NCBI GenBank assembly: GCA_905211345.1
Contig: CAJMAO010000087.1
Location: 1 to 6,077 of the forward strand
Length of the DNA: 6,077 bases
Origin: an uncultured Prevotella sp.
Lineage (GTDB): Bacteria > Bacteroidota > Bacteroidia > Bacteroidales > Bacteroidaceae
Direction: 5' to 3'
The position numbers and the translations under genes were made by a program. Position 1 is the stretch's first letter; each line of letters begins with the position of its first letter. The notes beneath the pieces are model-generated. The model had not been told where the DNA came from. It ran no database searches and was given only the letters and a program-made list of their open reading frames with translations. This document shows positions 1-6,077 of the stretch, in pieces.

Positions 1-1036
1 CCAGCCGCTCGTCTTCGTAGACAATCTCCAGCGGCTCGGTGACGGCCCCGTCAAGACTGCCCCGCTCCACCTCCAAGCCTTGCAGCATGTGGCCCAGTAT
101 GGGCAGGCACTTGCCCCGGCAGGCCGGATAGAAGCGCAGGTGGTGGCGCACCTCGCCCACAGGCGACGCTCCCCACCAGAACTCCGCCATGCTAACCGGC
201 CTCAACCCGTTAAGGTAAGCGTGCTGCAGCAGCTTCGGCGCGCAGCAGTCGCCAGCCCCCGAAGGCGGCACGCCCTGCGGCGTACCGGCGAAAATGGAGC
301 ACAGCGAACGCGCCTCGCCGCGGGCGTTTAGCATCGAGTATTGCGAGAAAAGCCACTGCTGCAGCTCGTCTGACATCTGCCTGCGGCGCGTCTTCAGCGT
401 TAAAATCCTACCGTGCAAGGCGTCGACAACGCCCTTGGCAGGAGCCTCCTCGGCCTCAAACCGCCTTTTCATACGTTTATATTCGGCCTTCATGAACTGG
501 CTTTCGCGTACCATCTGCGCCTCGTCTTCAGGCGTAAGCCCTTCACGGCGTTGCCGTCTGGCCTCGCGTTTCAGTTTCGCCTGTGCCATCTGTCTGCGGT
601 AATCGTCCAGCATGGCCTTGTGTGTTTCCTGCATTTCAGCCAGTTTGCGCGTCGCAACACGGTATCCGACAGAATGTGTCAGGTCGTCGATGCGCCTGTT
701 TATGGCCGTAATCCCGGCCTCATGGGTCTTGAAATAACCGTCAGGCGGCGTGGCGTCAAACACCGGCGGCACAAAAAAACCGTGGTCGTTGCTGCCGCAG
801 AGCAAGCCCGAATAAGCCGCAGTGTAGCCCAAAAGGCCGTCGGCAGTCTCGACAACGAGCACCCCGAACATCTTGCCGCGGTCGGCATCGGCGCGCACAC
901 CGGCATCACCGGCAATATAACGCTGCACCCCGCGCGCCGCCAAGAGGCATAACGGGTGGGGCTCGTAGCAGAAGGGGTCGTTGAATTTCAACGGCTTCGG
1001 AATGTCGGTATCCAACGGATGAAACGCTTGTAACAT
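1..1036 (-). CDS. Long-form RluA-family pseudouridine synthase, N-terminal part (runs off the left edge)
   Basis: The product belongs to the RluA family, which converts uridine to pseudouridine in structured RNA, usually rRNA or tRNA; the exact target cannot be told from this part. The visible 345 residues are mostly the N-terminal extension of the long Bacteroidetes/gamma-proteobacterial variant. It opens with FCYEPHPLC (22-30) and GKMFGVLVVE (54-63), then LLCGSNDHGFFVPPVFD (78-94). A charged, probably coiled-coil helix follows (about 125-230), then LNARGEARSL (236-245), APKLLQHAYLNGL (266-278), MAEFWWGASP (283-292) and FYPACRGKCLPILGHMLQG (302-320). The conserved strand EIVYEDERL (337-345), where the catalytic domain begins, is reached at the edge, so the catalytic HRLD aspartate is not visible. 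I chose ATG 1036 because no ATG, GTG or TTG lies between it and the in-frame stop at 1097-1099. Family recognition rests on remembered conserved blocks; no gene symbol is justified. Confidence 0.88.
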   Translation of the reverse strand, partial: MLQAFHPLDTDIPKPLKFNDPFCYEPHPLCLLAARGVQRYIAGDAGVRADADRGKMFGVLVVETADGLLGYTAAYSGLLCGSNDHGFFVPPVFDATPPDGYFKTHEAGITAINRRIDDLTHSVGYRVATRKLAEMQETHKAMLDDYRRQMAQAKLKREARRQRREGLTPEDEAQMVRESQFMKAEYKRMKRRFEAEEAPAKGVVDALHGRILTLKTRRRQMSDELQQWLFSQYSMLNARGEARSLCSIFAGTPQGVPPSGAGDCCAPKLLQHAYLNGLRPVSMAEFWWGASPVGEVRHHLRFYPACRGKCLPILGHMLQGLEVERGSLDGAVTEPLEIVYEDERL

Positions 1037-1041
1037 GTATG

Positions 1042-1072
1042 CAAAGATAATCCAAACCGAGTGGAATACGAA
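1042..1072 (-). promoter_or_regulatory. Bacteroidetes-type promoter of the pseudouridine synthase gene
   Basis: On the minus strand TATCTTTG (1049-1042) matches the Bacteroidetes -7 consensus TAnnTTTG exactly. Nineteen bases upstream, TTCG (1072-1069) matches three of four bases of the -33 TTTG. The -7 box ends only five bases before the ATG at 1036, so transcription should begin at or within a few bases of the start codon. Confidence 0.6.
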
Positions 1073-1118
1073 ATAAAAGCGAGTGAAACGAGTTTTTCAA
1101 CACACTTTCCACCATGAC

Positions 1119-1225
1119 GCACCCCTCCTGTAGAGACGCGATTCATCGCGTCTCCCCTATGCTGTGCGCTGCTGCCATGCAAAATTAGGAGACGCGATGA
1201 ATCGCGTCTCTACACGACAGGGTGC
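1119..1225. repeat. REP/BIME-like inverted pair of palindromic repeats
   Basis: Two 27-base arms (1129-1155 and 1188-1214) are perfect reverse complements, separated by a 32-base spacer. Each arm is also nearly palindromic by itself: GAGACGCGAT and ATCGCGTCTC flank a two-base centre. Outside the arms, GCACCC (1119-1124) and GGGTGC (1220-1225) form a further six-base inverted match, so the whole structure may span 107 bases. It encodes nothing. Its position, between the terminator of one gene and the promoter of the next, is typical of REP-type elements. I recall very similar GTAGAGACGCGAT-type palindromes scattered through Bacteroidetes and other genomes, often near REP-associated tyrosine transposases, but could not check this. 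It could also act as an extra transcription stop. Confidence 0.75.
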
Positions 1226-1231
1226 ACACCT

Positions 1232-1288
1232 TTGGCGCAAACGGATTGCGATTGGCGGCAAACGGCGTTGCGAAAGGCCGCAAAACGC
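1232..1288. repeat. Degenerate short direct repeat, about 2.5 copies
   Basis: Adjacent stretches TTGGCGCAAACGGATTGCGA (1232-1251) and 1252-1273 (TTGGCGGCAAACGG, then CGTTGCGA) are near copies that differ by a two-base insertion and a substitution. A shorter third copy, AAGGCCGCAAAACGC, follows at 1274-1288. The function is unknown. It may be a decayed tandem duplication beside the terminator, whose stem also contains AAAGGCCG. Confidence 0.4.
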
Positions 1289-1294
1289 ACGCTA

Positions 1295-1329
1295 AAAGGC
1301 CGCCTTTTGCACAGCAAAAGACGGCCTTT
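1295..1329 (-). terminator. Strong hairpin terminator after the surface protein gene
   Basis: AAAGGCCG (1295-1302) pairs with CGGCCTTT (1322-1329), and CTTTTGC (1304-1310) pairs with GCAAAAG (1314-1320). There is one C-A mismatch and a three-base ACA loop. On the minus strand the stem ends in a CCTTTTA run, 32 bases after the stop codon at 1361. The plus-strand side ends in CCTTTC, so weak action in both directions is possible, but no plus-strand gene is present. Confidence 0.85.
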
Positions 1330-1360
1330 CGTAAGTTATTGGATGTCAGTATGTTGCGTG

Positions 1361-4300
1361 TTACTTGACAACAAACTTCTTTCCGCCCATGATGTAAACG
1401 CCCTTAGGCAGCTTGGTTAGGTCGCCGTCGCGGCTTACCATGCGTCCGTCAACGGTGTAAACGGGGCCTCGCTTGAGGGTGTCGGCCTCAGCCGTAGTAA
1501 CGTCGTCGATGCCCGTAGGAGTGCCGTAGGTAACAGAGTTAGACTCTGCCGACTCGTCGCCGCCTACCGTAGCGGTTACGGTGTATACACCCTCGGCCGC
1601 GTTCTCTACTACAAACTCAGTGGCTGTAATGCCTGTCTGCACGGGCGTGCCGTCCCTGTAAACGGTGTATGTCACGCCATCCTCAGCGGCGGCCTTGGCC
1701 TTCATCGGCTCAAGCGTCTGGTCGGCGGTCTTCAGTGTGGCCGAGATAGCCCAGTTCCAAGCGTATGTTAAGTCTTCTTTCAGTGACCTCCAATAACCAG
1801 GAGTGGCCGATGACGAGATGAGGTCGCTGTAATACGGCGTAACCTCTACACCTTCATAGCCTAATAAAGGATGGGCTCCTGAATTATAAGTGATTAGATA
1901 ACCCACTGAAAGGTCTTGCCCTGCGACAACCGGTACCGGCTTGTCAAGACGCACGGTGGTGAATATTGCGTTTGGACTTGACGGGTCTACGACGATAGTT
2001 GACGGGTCTACGTCCTGCATGTAAACAATATTCTCGCCATACATGACATAAACTGACAACGTAAGTGCAACGTTTTCATACAGTCCGAAAGTGATATGCG
2101 ATACCTCTTGGCCTACCTTATCGGCAATTTCCGCAGCCGGGAACTTCGCCGCAACGTAGCTTTCGATAACGCTGCTGCCGGTCATGGCTATACCTCTCAA
2201 CGTGCCTTCGCCTGTGTTATAGGTCAATACGGGCGCGTCGGATACAGGTTTCCACGTCAGGTTGAGGTTCTTTCCGTCGGGTGTTCCTTGCAGGTCGTAA
2301 GGCGCTTCGGAGCGTTGCGCAATGGTGTTGGTGAAGCGCATCACCTCGCTGGCGGGCGACTCCCAGCCGTTTTCGTAAACGGTGGTGATGTAATAGTCGA
2401 ACACGCCGTATTCGGTAAGCGTCTCCGCGTACTCCGTGGCTTCGGTCTCAGTCACCATTTCGCCGTTGCTGTATATGCGGTAGCTCTTTGCCACGGGCTT
2501 CTCGGCGGCCTTCGCCGGAGCCTTGGCGGGCTTAACGGCCGGTTCGAGGCCAAACTCCACCTCGTCAAGGTTGATGTCTTTAACAGCAGTCACAGTGAGT
2601 TTCTCCACCCTTTGGCCGTCCAGCTTGGTGCCGTTGAGGCGTACAGCCGGGGCTTTCGCCGGGCTTTGGGCTGCTCCGTCGGCAACGGCCAGCGCGCCGA
2701 TGACGATGTTCAAGCCTGCCAAGTCAGATGCAATGGTACTCATCTTGAGCCATGTGCCTGTACCACCAGCCAGGTTTACAACCGCTCCGCCGTCAACTTC
2801 CGGACCTGCGTCGAGCAGTATCGCACTGGAGCCGGCCGGCAGCGTGGCATCGTAAACAAGGTAAACGTCCTTGCCTTCGGGTATCTTAACAACGTCGCCT
2901 TCGTCGAACGTAAGCGTGTAAAGGTAGCCCGGCTCAATGTCGCCCTTGGCGAACGGCTCCTCGTAGAGCACTTCGCCGCCCTCGGCTATCACCTTCAGGC
3001 TGAACGCGTCAAGCTCGTCGCCGATGCCGAACGTAATTTGCGACAGTTTGTAACCTGCACAATCAGCCAGTTCCTCGGCCGTAAACTTCGCGCCGTACAT
3101 AAGCGGCATCTCCTCATTGAAGCCTGCGACGTAACTTGCCGTGCCGTATTTCTTCATCTCGAACGCGCTCGAGCTCCATGACATAGATATGTCACGGCCC
3201 GTCTGGTCGTAGTCTACTATCACGGGAGCGGTGTACTCTGAAGGCAGCGTATATGTAAGAATGGTTGAAGTCTTGTCGGAAACCTTGCCGCCCTCGCCCT
3301 TCGCCACAATGGCGTAAGTGTACATGCCGAGGTCTGGCACTTCGTCTTTATACGTGGTTTCCTGCACGTCGGCGGCTATTATCTCGCCGTCACGGTAAAC
3401 ATCATAGCCGGTCACCGTCATAGGCTCGGCAGCCTCGGGGCTGAGCGCCTCGACATCGGCCGTAAGCATGAAGTTGCCCGGTATGTCGCCGCTTGACAGC
3501 GTTTTCCAGTAAGGTTTGGTGTTTCCGAAACCGCTCGACGACGGCCCTGAGGTTGAGAATGTGTTGCCTTTGCCATCTACGGTCACGCCGTTGTCAACGC
3601 CAACGGGGTGTCCGCCCTTCGTGTGCTTGTAGTAAAGGCCGAAAGCGTATTCGTTGCCAAGCTCCATCTTATACGGCTCGGCCAGCGCAAACTTGTTCCA
3701 AGCGTCGGGCGTGATTGCCGCCACAGCGTCTTCGCTTACCTGCTCGAAGTAGTCTATCACACCGTTCTTCATAACGAAAGCCGTAACCGTCGTGATTGTT
3801 CCGTCGTTCTTAATGTAAGAGTTTATGGCCGTTATCTGGTGGTTGGGGAAGGCCGCGAGGTCGGTCGGAGCAAACTGCTGGATGATCCACACCTGCGGAT
3901 TTGTAGACGAAGTGCCGCCTATCGACTGCCCCAGCGTCTTGTTGCTCCACGTCATTTCGTCGCCTCTCTGCAACGGAGCGCCCCATTGGAGCGTGCCGGT
4001 AAGGTGGTCAACGGTGCCTGAAACGCCAGATACGGAAGGCAGGTAGTTGTACGCCGACAACGAATTGACTTCGATTTCGGCCGACATCTGCTCGTTTGAA
4101 GCGTAGACTGCGCCCACCTTATACTTATGCACGCCTTCCGCTTCGCCCGCCAATGTGTAGCTTGTGGCATCGGCAATAAGCTCCGCATTGACCTTCGCGT
4201 CGTCACGGTAAACGTTGTAACCCGTGGGCGTTTCCGTCGCCTCGTTGTGCAACAGGGCGGTTATGAGGAAGTCGCCGGGAGCGTCGATGTTCCACGTCTT

Positions 4301-4871
4301 GCCGTCGTAAGAGTAGAGGTTGCCCTTGCCTTTGGTGGCGGCGCGGTCACAGATGGCCACGAATTCCATATTCCTTCCGCACGAATACCTGACAGCTATC
4401 ATGAGTTCCTTGCCCTCGGGGATTGTGTAAGGCTCGTCGAACTTCACGTTGCGCCACGAGTTCTTCTCAAATCCCGAGAGGTCGGCGGGCTGCTCGTAAA
4501 CGGCCTTTCCGTCCTCGAAAATAACTACTGAAGCCTTGAATATTTCGCGGTATTCCCAATACCGCACGGCATCTATCGTCTGTCCTGCATAAGGGGCAAG
4601 CTCGTCTGCCGTAAACTTGCTTGCCGCATAAAACTCAACCGCTCCTTGCGGGTCTTTCAATACGCCGTCAAGTCCGTTGTAATCCTCATCATCATGCCAC
4701 TGCAAAGTGATGTCGTCTGTCGGCGCTTTCCAACTCAACGTAACGTCTTGGAACGTCACATCGGCCTTCAGGGAGTGTGGCTGGCCGCTCTGGGCACAAA
4801 TTTTACCCCCCCCCGAAAAATCCGTAAGCAACTGACACTAAGGCCATTGCACGTAAAAGATTTTTTCTCAT
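1361..4871 (-). CDS. Large T9SS-exported surface protein with four split-Fn3/beta-sandwich repeats; frame interrupted at a G9 tract
   Basis: ATG 4871 opens a clear signal peptide, MRKNLLRAMALVSVAYGFF, then three Gly codons and a TAA at 4803-4805. The remaining 3.4 kb is open in the next frame. Deleting one G (or adding two) from the tract at 4806-4814 joins the two into a 1,169-residue protein with a plausible signal-peptidase site ICA|QSG (after residue 26), which fits the Bacteroidetes preference for Gln at +1. Counting from codon 4831 of the long frame, four related units occupy about 29-258, 263-530, 535-837 and 841-1104. Each starts with an Fn3-like strand (VTLSWKAP, GTLQWGAP, ISMSW, LNLTW). 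A beta-sandwich block of about 130-150 residues follows (AASKFTADELAPYAG in unit 1). Each closes with an Fn3 second half (GYNVYRD, GYDVYRD, SYRIYSNGE, TYTVYRDG). The tail 1107-1156 (VYTVDGRMV, LPKGVYIMGGKKFVVK) resembles a T9SS type A sorting signal, so the mature protein should be surface-attached or released. No enzymatic domain is recognised; an adhesin or binding role is inference. The gene has its own promoter and terminator. Confidence 0.82.
4806..4814 (-). other. Homopolymeric G9 tract at the signal peptide/mature protein junction
   Basis: There are nine consecutive C on the plus strand (G on the coding strand). From ATG 4871 they read as three Gly codons followed directly by TAA, so nine G gives a 22-residue product. 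Eight G gives three Gly then KICAQSGQP and the full protein; eleven G gives four Gly and the same continuation. The tract lies at the end of the hydrophobic segment, where a variable number of glycines could be tolerated. Whether it varies in nature cannot be seen from one sequence. Confidence 0.8.
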
Positions 4872-4894
4872 AGGGCTGTGTATTGATTTAAGAT

Positions 4895-4986
4895 AAGCGG
4901 CGGCTGACAATGGGCTACATGACGCAGTGCCGTCGGTGCCGTATCGCCCGGCCGCGCTCAATGTCGCCGCTTTTCCCATTGAGCGC
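4895..4986 (-). promoter_or_regulatory. Structured 5' leader: hairpin with a possible loop-to-leader pseudoknot
   Basis: In the minus-strand transcript GCGCTCAATG (4986-4977) and CATTGAGCGC (4963-4954) form a perfect ten-base stem with a 13-base loop. The loop carries AAGCGGCG, complementary to CGCCGCTT at 4902-4895, which ends 23 bases before the ATG; this could make a pseudoknot. CCCATTG at 4914-4908 could instead pair with CAATGGG at 4981-4975 and open the hairpin. The pairings are visible; regulation is inference, and no known riboswitch class is recognised. Confidence 0.4.
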
Positions 4987-5005
4987 AACAAATGGTCACC
5001 GTTGG

Positions 5006-5036
5006 CAAATATAGCGATTTATTTTTAAACGGCAAT
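5006..5036 (-). promoter_or_regulatory. Bacteroidetes-type promoter of the surface protein gene
   Basis: TATATTTG (5013-5006) is an exact match to the -7 consensus TAnnTTTG. ATTG (5036-5033), nineteen bases upstream, matches three of four bases of the -33 TTTG. Transcription should start near 5000, giving a leader of about 130 bases before ATG 4871. The start codon has no Shine-Dalgarno sequence; an A-rich stretch lies upstream instead, as usual in this phylum. Confidence 0.75.
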
Positions 5037-5080
5037 GCATAATGAGCTGTTTTTTCCTTTTTTATTTACAAAATGGCAAA

Positions 5081-5101
5081 ATGCCGCCGTTACGGCGGCA
5101 T
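5081..5101 (-). terminator. Second hairpin terminator downstream of enolase
   Basis: ATGCCGCC (5081-5088) pairs with GGCGGCAT (5094-5101); the central GTTAC can close partly. On the minus strand the stem is followed by TTTTGCCATTTT. It lies directly behind the stronger terminator at 5107-5136 and probably acts as a back-up, insulating the surface protein promoter just downstream. Confidence 0.7.
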
Positions 5102-5106
5102 GGGAC

Positions 5107-5136
5107 AAAAAAGGATGCGCTGTCACAGCGCATCCT
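5107..5136 (-). terminator. Rho-independent terminator of enolase
   Basis: AGGATGCGCTG (5112-5122) pairs perfectly with CAGCGCATCCT (5126-5136) around a three-base loop. On the minus strand the stem runs straight into six T (5112-5107). It begins 58 bases after the enolase stop codon. The plus-strand side lacks a T run, so it works for enolase only. Confidence 0.9.
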
Positions 5137-5194
5137 CTCAATTAAAAAAAACTATGAAAAAAATGTACTTGTTACTTTAGAGTGTACTCATTTA

Positions 5195-6077
5195 TTATCT
5201 CAGCTTTGCGTATCCGTAACGTGCGGCCTCGCCGAGTTCCTCCTCGATGCGGATGAGCTGGTTGTACTTGGCCATACGGTCGGTGCGGCTCATTGAGCCG
5301 GTCTTGATCTGACCGGAGTTGGTAGCTACCGCGATGTCGGCGATAGTGGTGTCCTCAGTCTCGCCTGAGCGGTGAGATGTAACCGTAGTGTAGCCGTGGC
5401 GGTGAGCCATCTCGATAGCGTCGAGCGTTTCGGTGAGTGAGCCGATCTGGTTAACCTTGATGAGGATAGAGTTGGCTGCGCCCATCTTGATACCCTTCTC
5501 GAGGAACTTCACGTTGGTAACGAACAGGTCGTCGCCTACGAGCTGGCAGCGGTCGCCGATGGCGGCGGTCAGCTTAACCCAGTTGTCCCAGTCGTTCTCG
5601 TCGAGTCCGTCCTCGATTGAGTCGATAGGATATTTCGTGATCAGCTCCTCGAGGTACTTGATTTGCTCCTCTGCGCTGAGCTTCTTGCCGTTAGGATCCT
5701 TCTTCTTTCCGTCCTTCAGCTGGCGGTAGTCGTAGTACCACTCGCCGTTCTCCTGCACTGCGAACTCGCTGGCCGCGCAGTCCATTGCAATCTTAACGTC
5801 CTTGCCCGGCTCGTAACCTGCGTCCTTGATGGCCTGGCAGATGCTCTCGAGAGCGTCCTCGATGCCGTCAAGAGCGGGAGCGAAACCGCCCTCGTCGCCT
5901 ACTGCGGTAGAGAGTCCGCGCTTCTTAAGCAGCTTGGCAAGAGCGTGGAACACCTCTGCGCCCATGCGTATGGCTTCCTTCTCGTTGGGAGCGCCTACGG
6001 GACGGATCATGAACTCTTGGAACGCGATAGGCGCGTCAGAGTGGGCGCCGCCGTTGATGATGTTCATCATGGGCACG
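5195..6077 (-). CDS. eno: Enolase (phosphopyruvate hydratase), C-terminal 293 residues; start lies beyond the right edge
   Basis: Enolase interconverts 2-phosphoglycerate and phosphoenolpyruvate in glycolysis and gluconeogenesis, as a magnesium-dependent cytoplasmic enzyme. Numbered from the first whole codon (GTG 6076-6074), the segment opens with VPMMNIINGGAHSD (1-14), a classic enolase block. The catalytic acid/base residues are present: Glu62 in VGDEGGF and Lys207 in ILIKVNQIGSLTET. So are the magnesium ligands Asp99 (AMDCAASEF), Glu155 (SIEDGLDE) and the Asp pair 182-183 (VGDDLFVTN), plus the phosphate-site signature SHRSGETED (234-242). The end, LIRIEEELGEAARYGYAKLR, is a normal C-terminus. 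The family is about 430 residues long, so roughly 140 are missing beyond the edge. The frame is clean with no unusual residues. It ends in two terminators, so it is not co-transcribed with the surface protein gene. Confidence 0.98.
   Translation of the reverse strand, partial: VPMMNIINGGAHSDAPIAFQEFMIRPVGAPNEKEAIRMGAEVFHALAKLLKKRGLSTAVGDEGGFAPALDGIEDALESICQAIKDAGYEPGKDVKIAMDCAASEFAVQENGEWYYDYRQLKDGKKKDPNGKKLSAEEQIKYLEELITKYPIDSIEDGLDENDWDNWVKLTAAIGDRCQLVGDDLFVTNVKFLEKGIKMGAANSILIKVNQIGSLTETLDAIEMAHRHGYTTVTSHRSGETEDTTIADIAVATNSGQIKTGSMSRTDRMAKYNQLIRIEEELGEAARYGYAKLR

Noticed and set aside
413..952. 179-codon open frame on the plus strand
   Set aside because: It overlaps, in antisense, the recognised pseudouridine synthase extension and has no family resemblance.
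1119..1225. CRISPR array or tRNA/ncRNA gene in the gap between genes
   Set aside because: There are only two repeat arms and they are inverted, not direct; no cloverleaf with acceptor and anticodon arms can be drawn.
2096..3181. 361-codon open frame on the plus strand
   Set aside because: It is antisense to the well-supported repeat protein, has Arg/Val/Cys-rich composition with no recognisable domain, and has no promoter. It is a shadow of the high-GC coding strand.
1361..4831. TTG at 4831-4829 as the true start of the surface protein
   Set aside because: It would give a cytoplasmic protein starting MLTDFSGGG without a signal peptide, yet the C-terminus is a T9SS sorting tail. A proper signal peptide lies just upstream in the frame one G away.
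4803..4991. Longer N-terminal start for the signal peptide frame (TTG 4991 or ATG 4982)
   Set aside because: The frame is open, but the extra residues are non-hydrophobic and would bury the signal peptide. They come from the structured leader just after the predicted transcription start.
5137..5194. A/T homopolymer runs after the enolase stop as a functional site
   Set aside because: They are ordinary AT-rich 3' untranslated sequence between the stop codon and the terminator; no pairing or motif was found.

Overview
The window looks like a chromosomal segment from a Bacteroidales bacterium, probably close to Prevotella or Muribaculaceae. Three things point there. Both readable promoters match the Bacteroidetes form (a TAnnTTTG -7 box with a TTTG-like -33 box 19 bases upstream). 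No Shine-Dalgarno sequence precedes the readable starts. The central gene ends in a type IX secretion (T9SS) sorting tail. Family placement is inference. All three genes are on the minus strand, so transcription runs from high to low coordinates, and each appears to be its own transcription unit.

Right end (5195-6077): the C-terminal 293 residues of enolase, with all active-site motifs of this part present, followed by two tandem hairpin terminators (5107-5136 and 5081-5101). Middle (1361-4871, promoter 5006-5036): a large secreted surface protein of about 1,170 residues. It has a signal peptide, four copies of a split fibronectin-III-like/beta-sandwich unit and a T9SS C-terminal signal. Its reading frame is broken in this copy by a run of nine G residues at the end of the signal peptide; eight or eleven G would restore it. 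The 130-base leader can fold into a hairpin whose loop matches a downstream stretch near the start codon. Left end (1-1036): the N-terminal 345 residues of a long-form RluA-family pseudouridine synthase; its catalytic domain lies outside the window.

Between the surface protein and the synthase (1037-1360) lie a strong hairpin terminator (1295-1329), a short degenerate direct repeat (1232-1288), a REP/BIME-like pair of palindromes (1119-1225) and a promoter so close to the synthase start codon that the mRNA may be leaderless.

Enolase and the synthase are housekeeping genes with no evident functional link to the surface protein. The observation most worth following is the G9 tract. It sits where length changes would switch export of a large surface protein on and off, which is the arrangement of a phase-variable contingency gene. 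A homopolymer sequencing error or a recent inactivating mutation would look the same in a single sequence.
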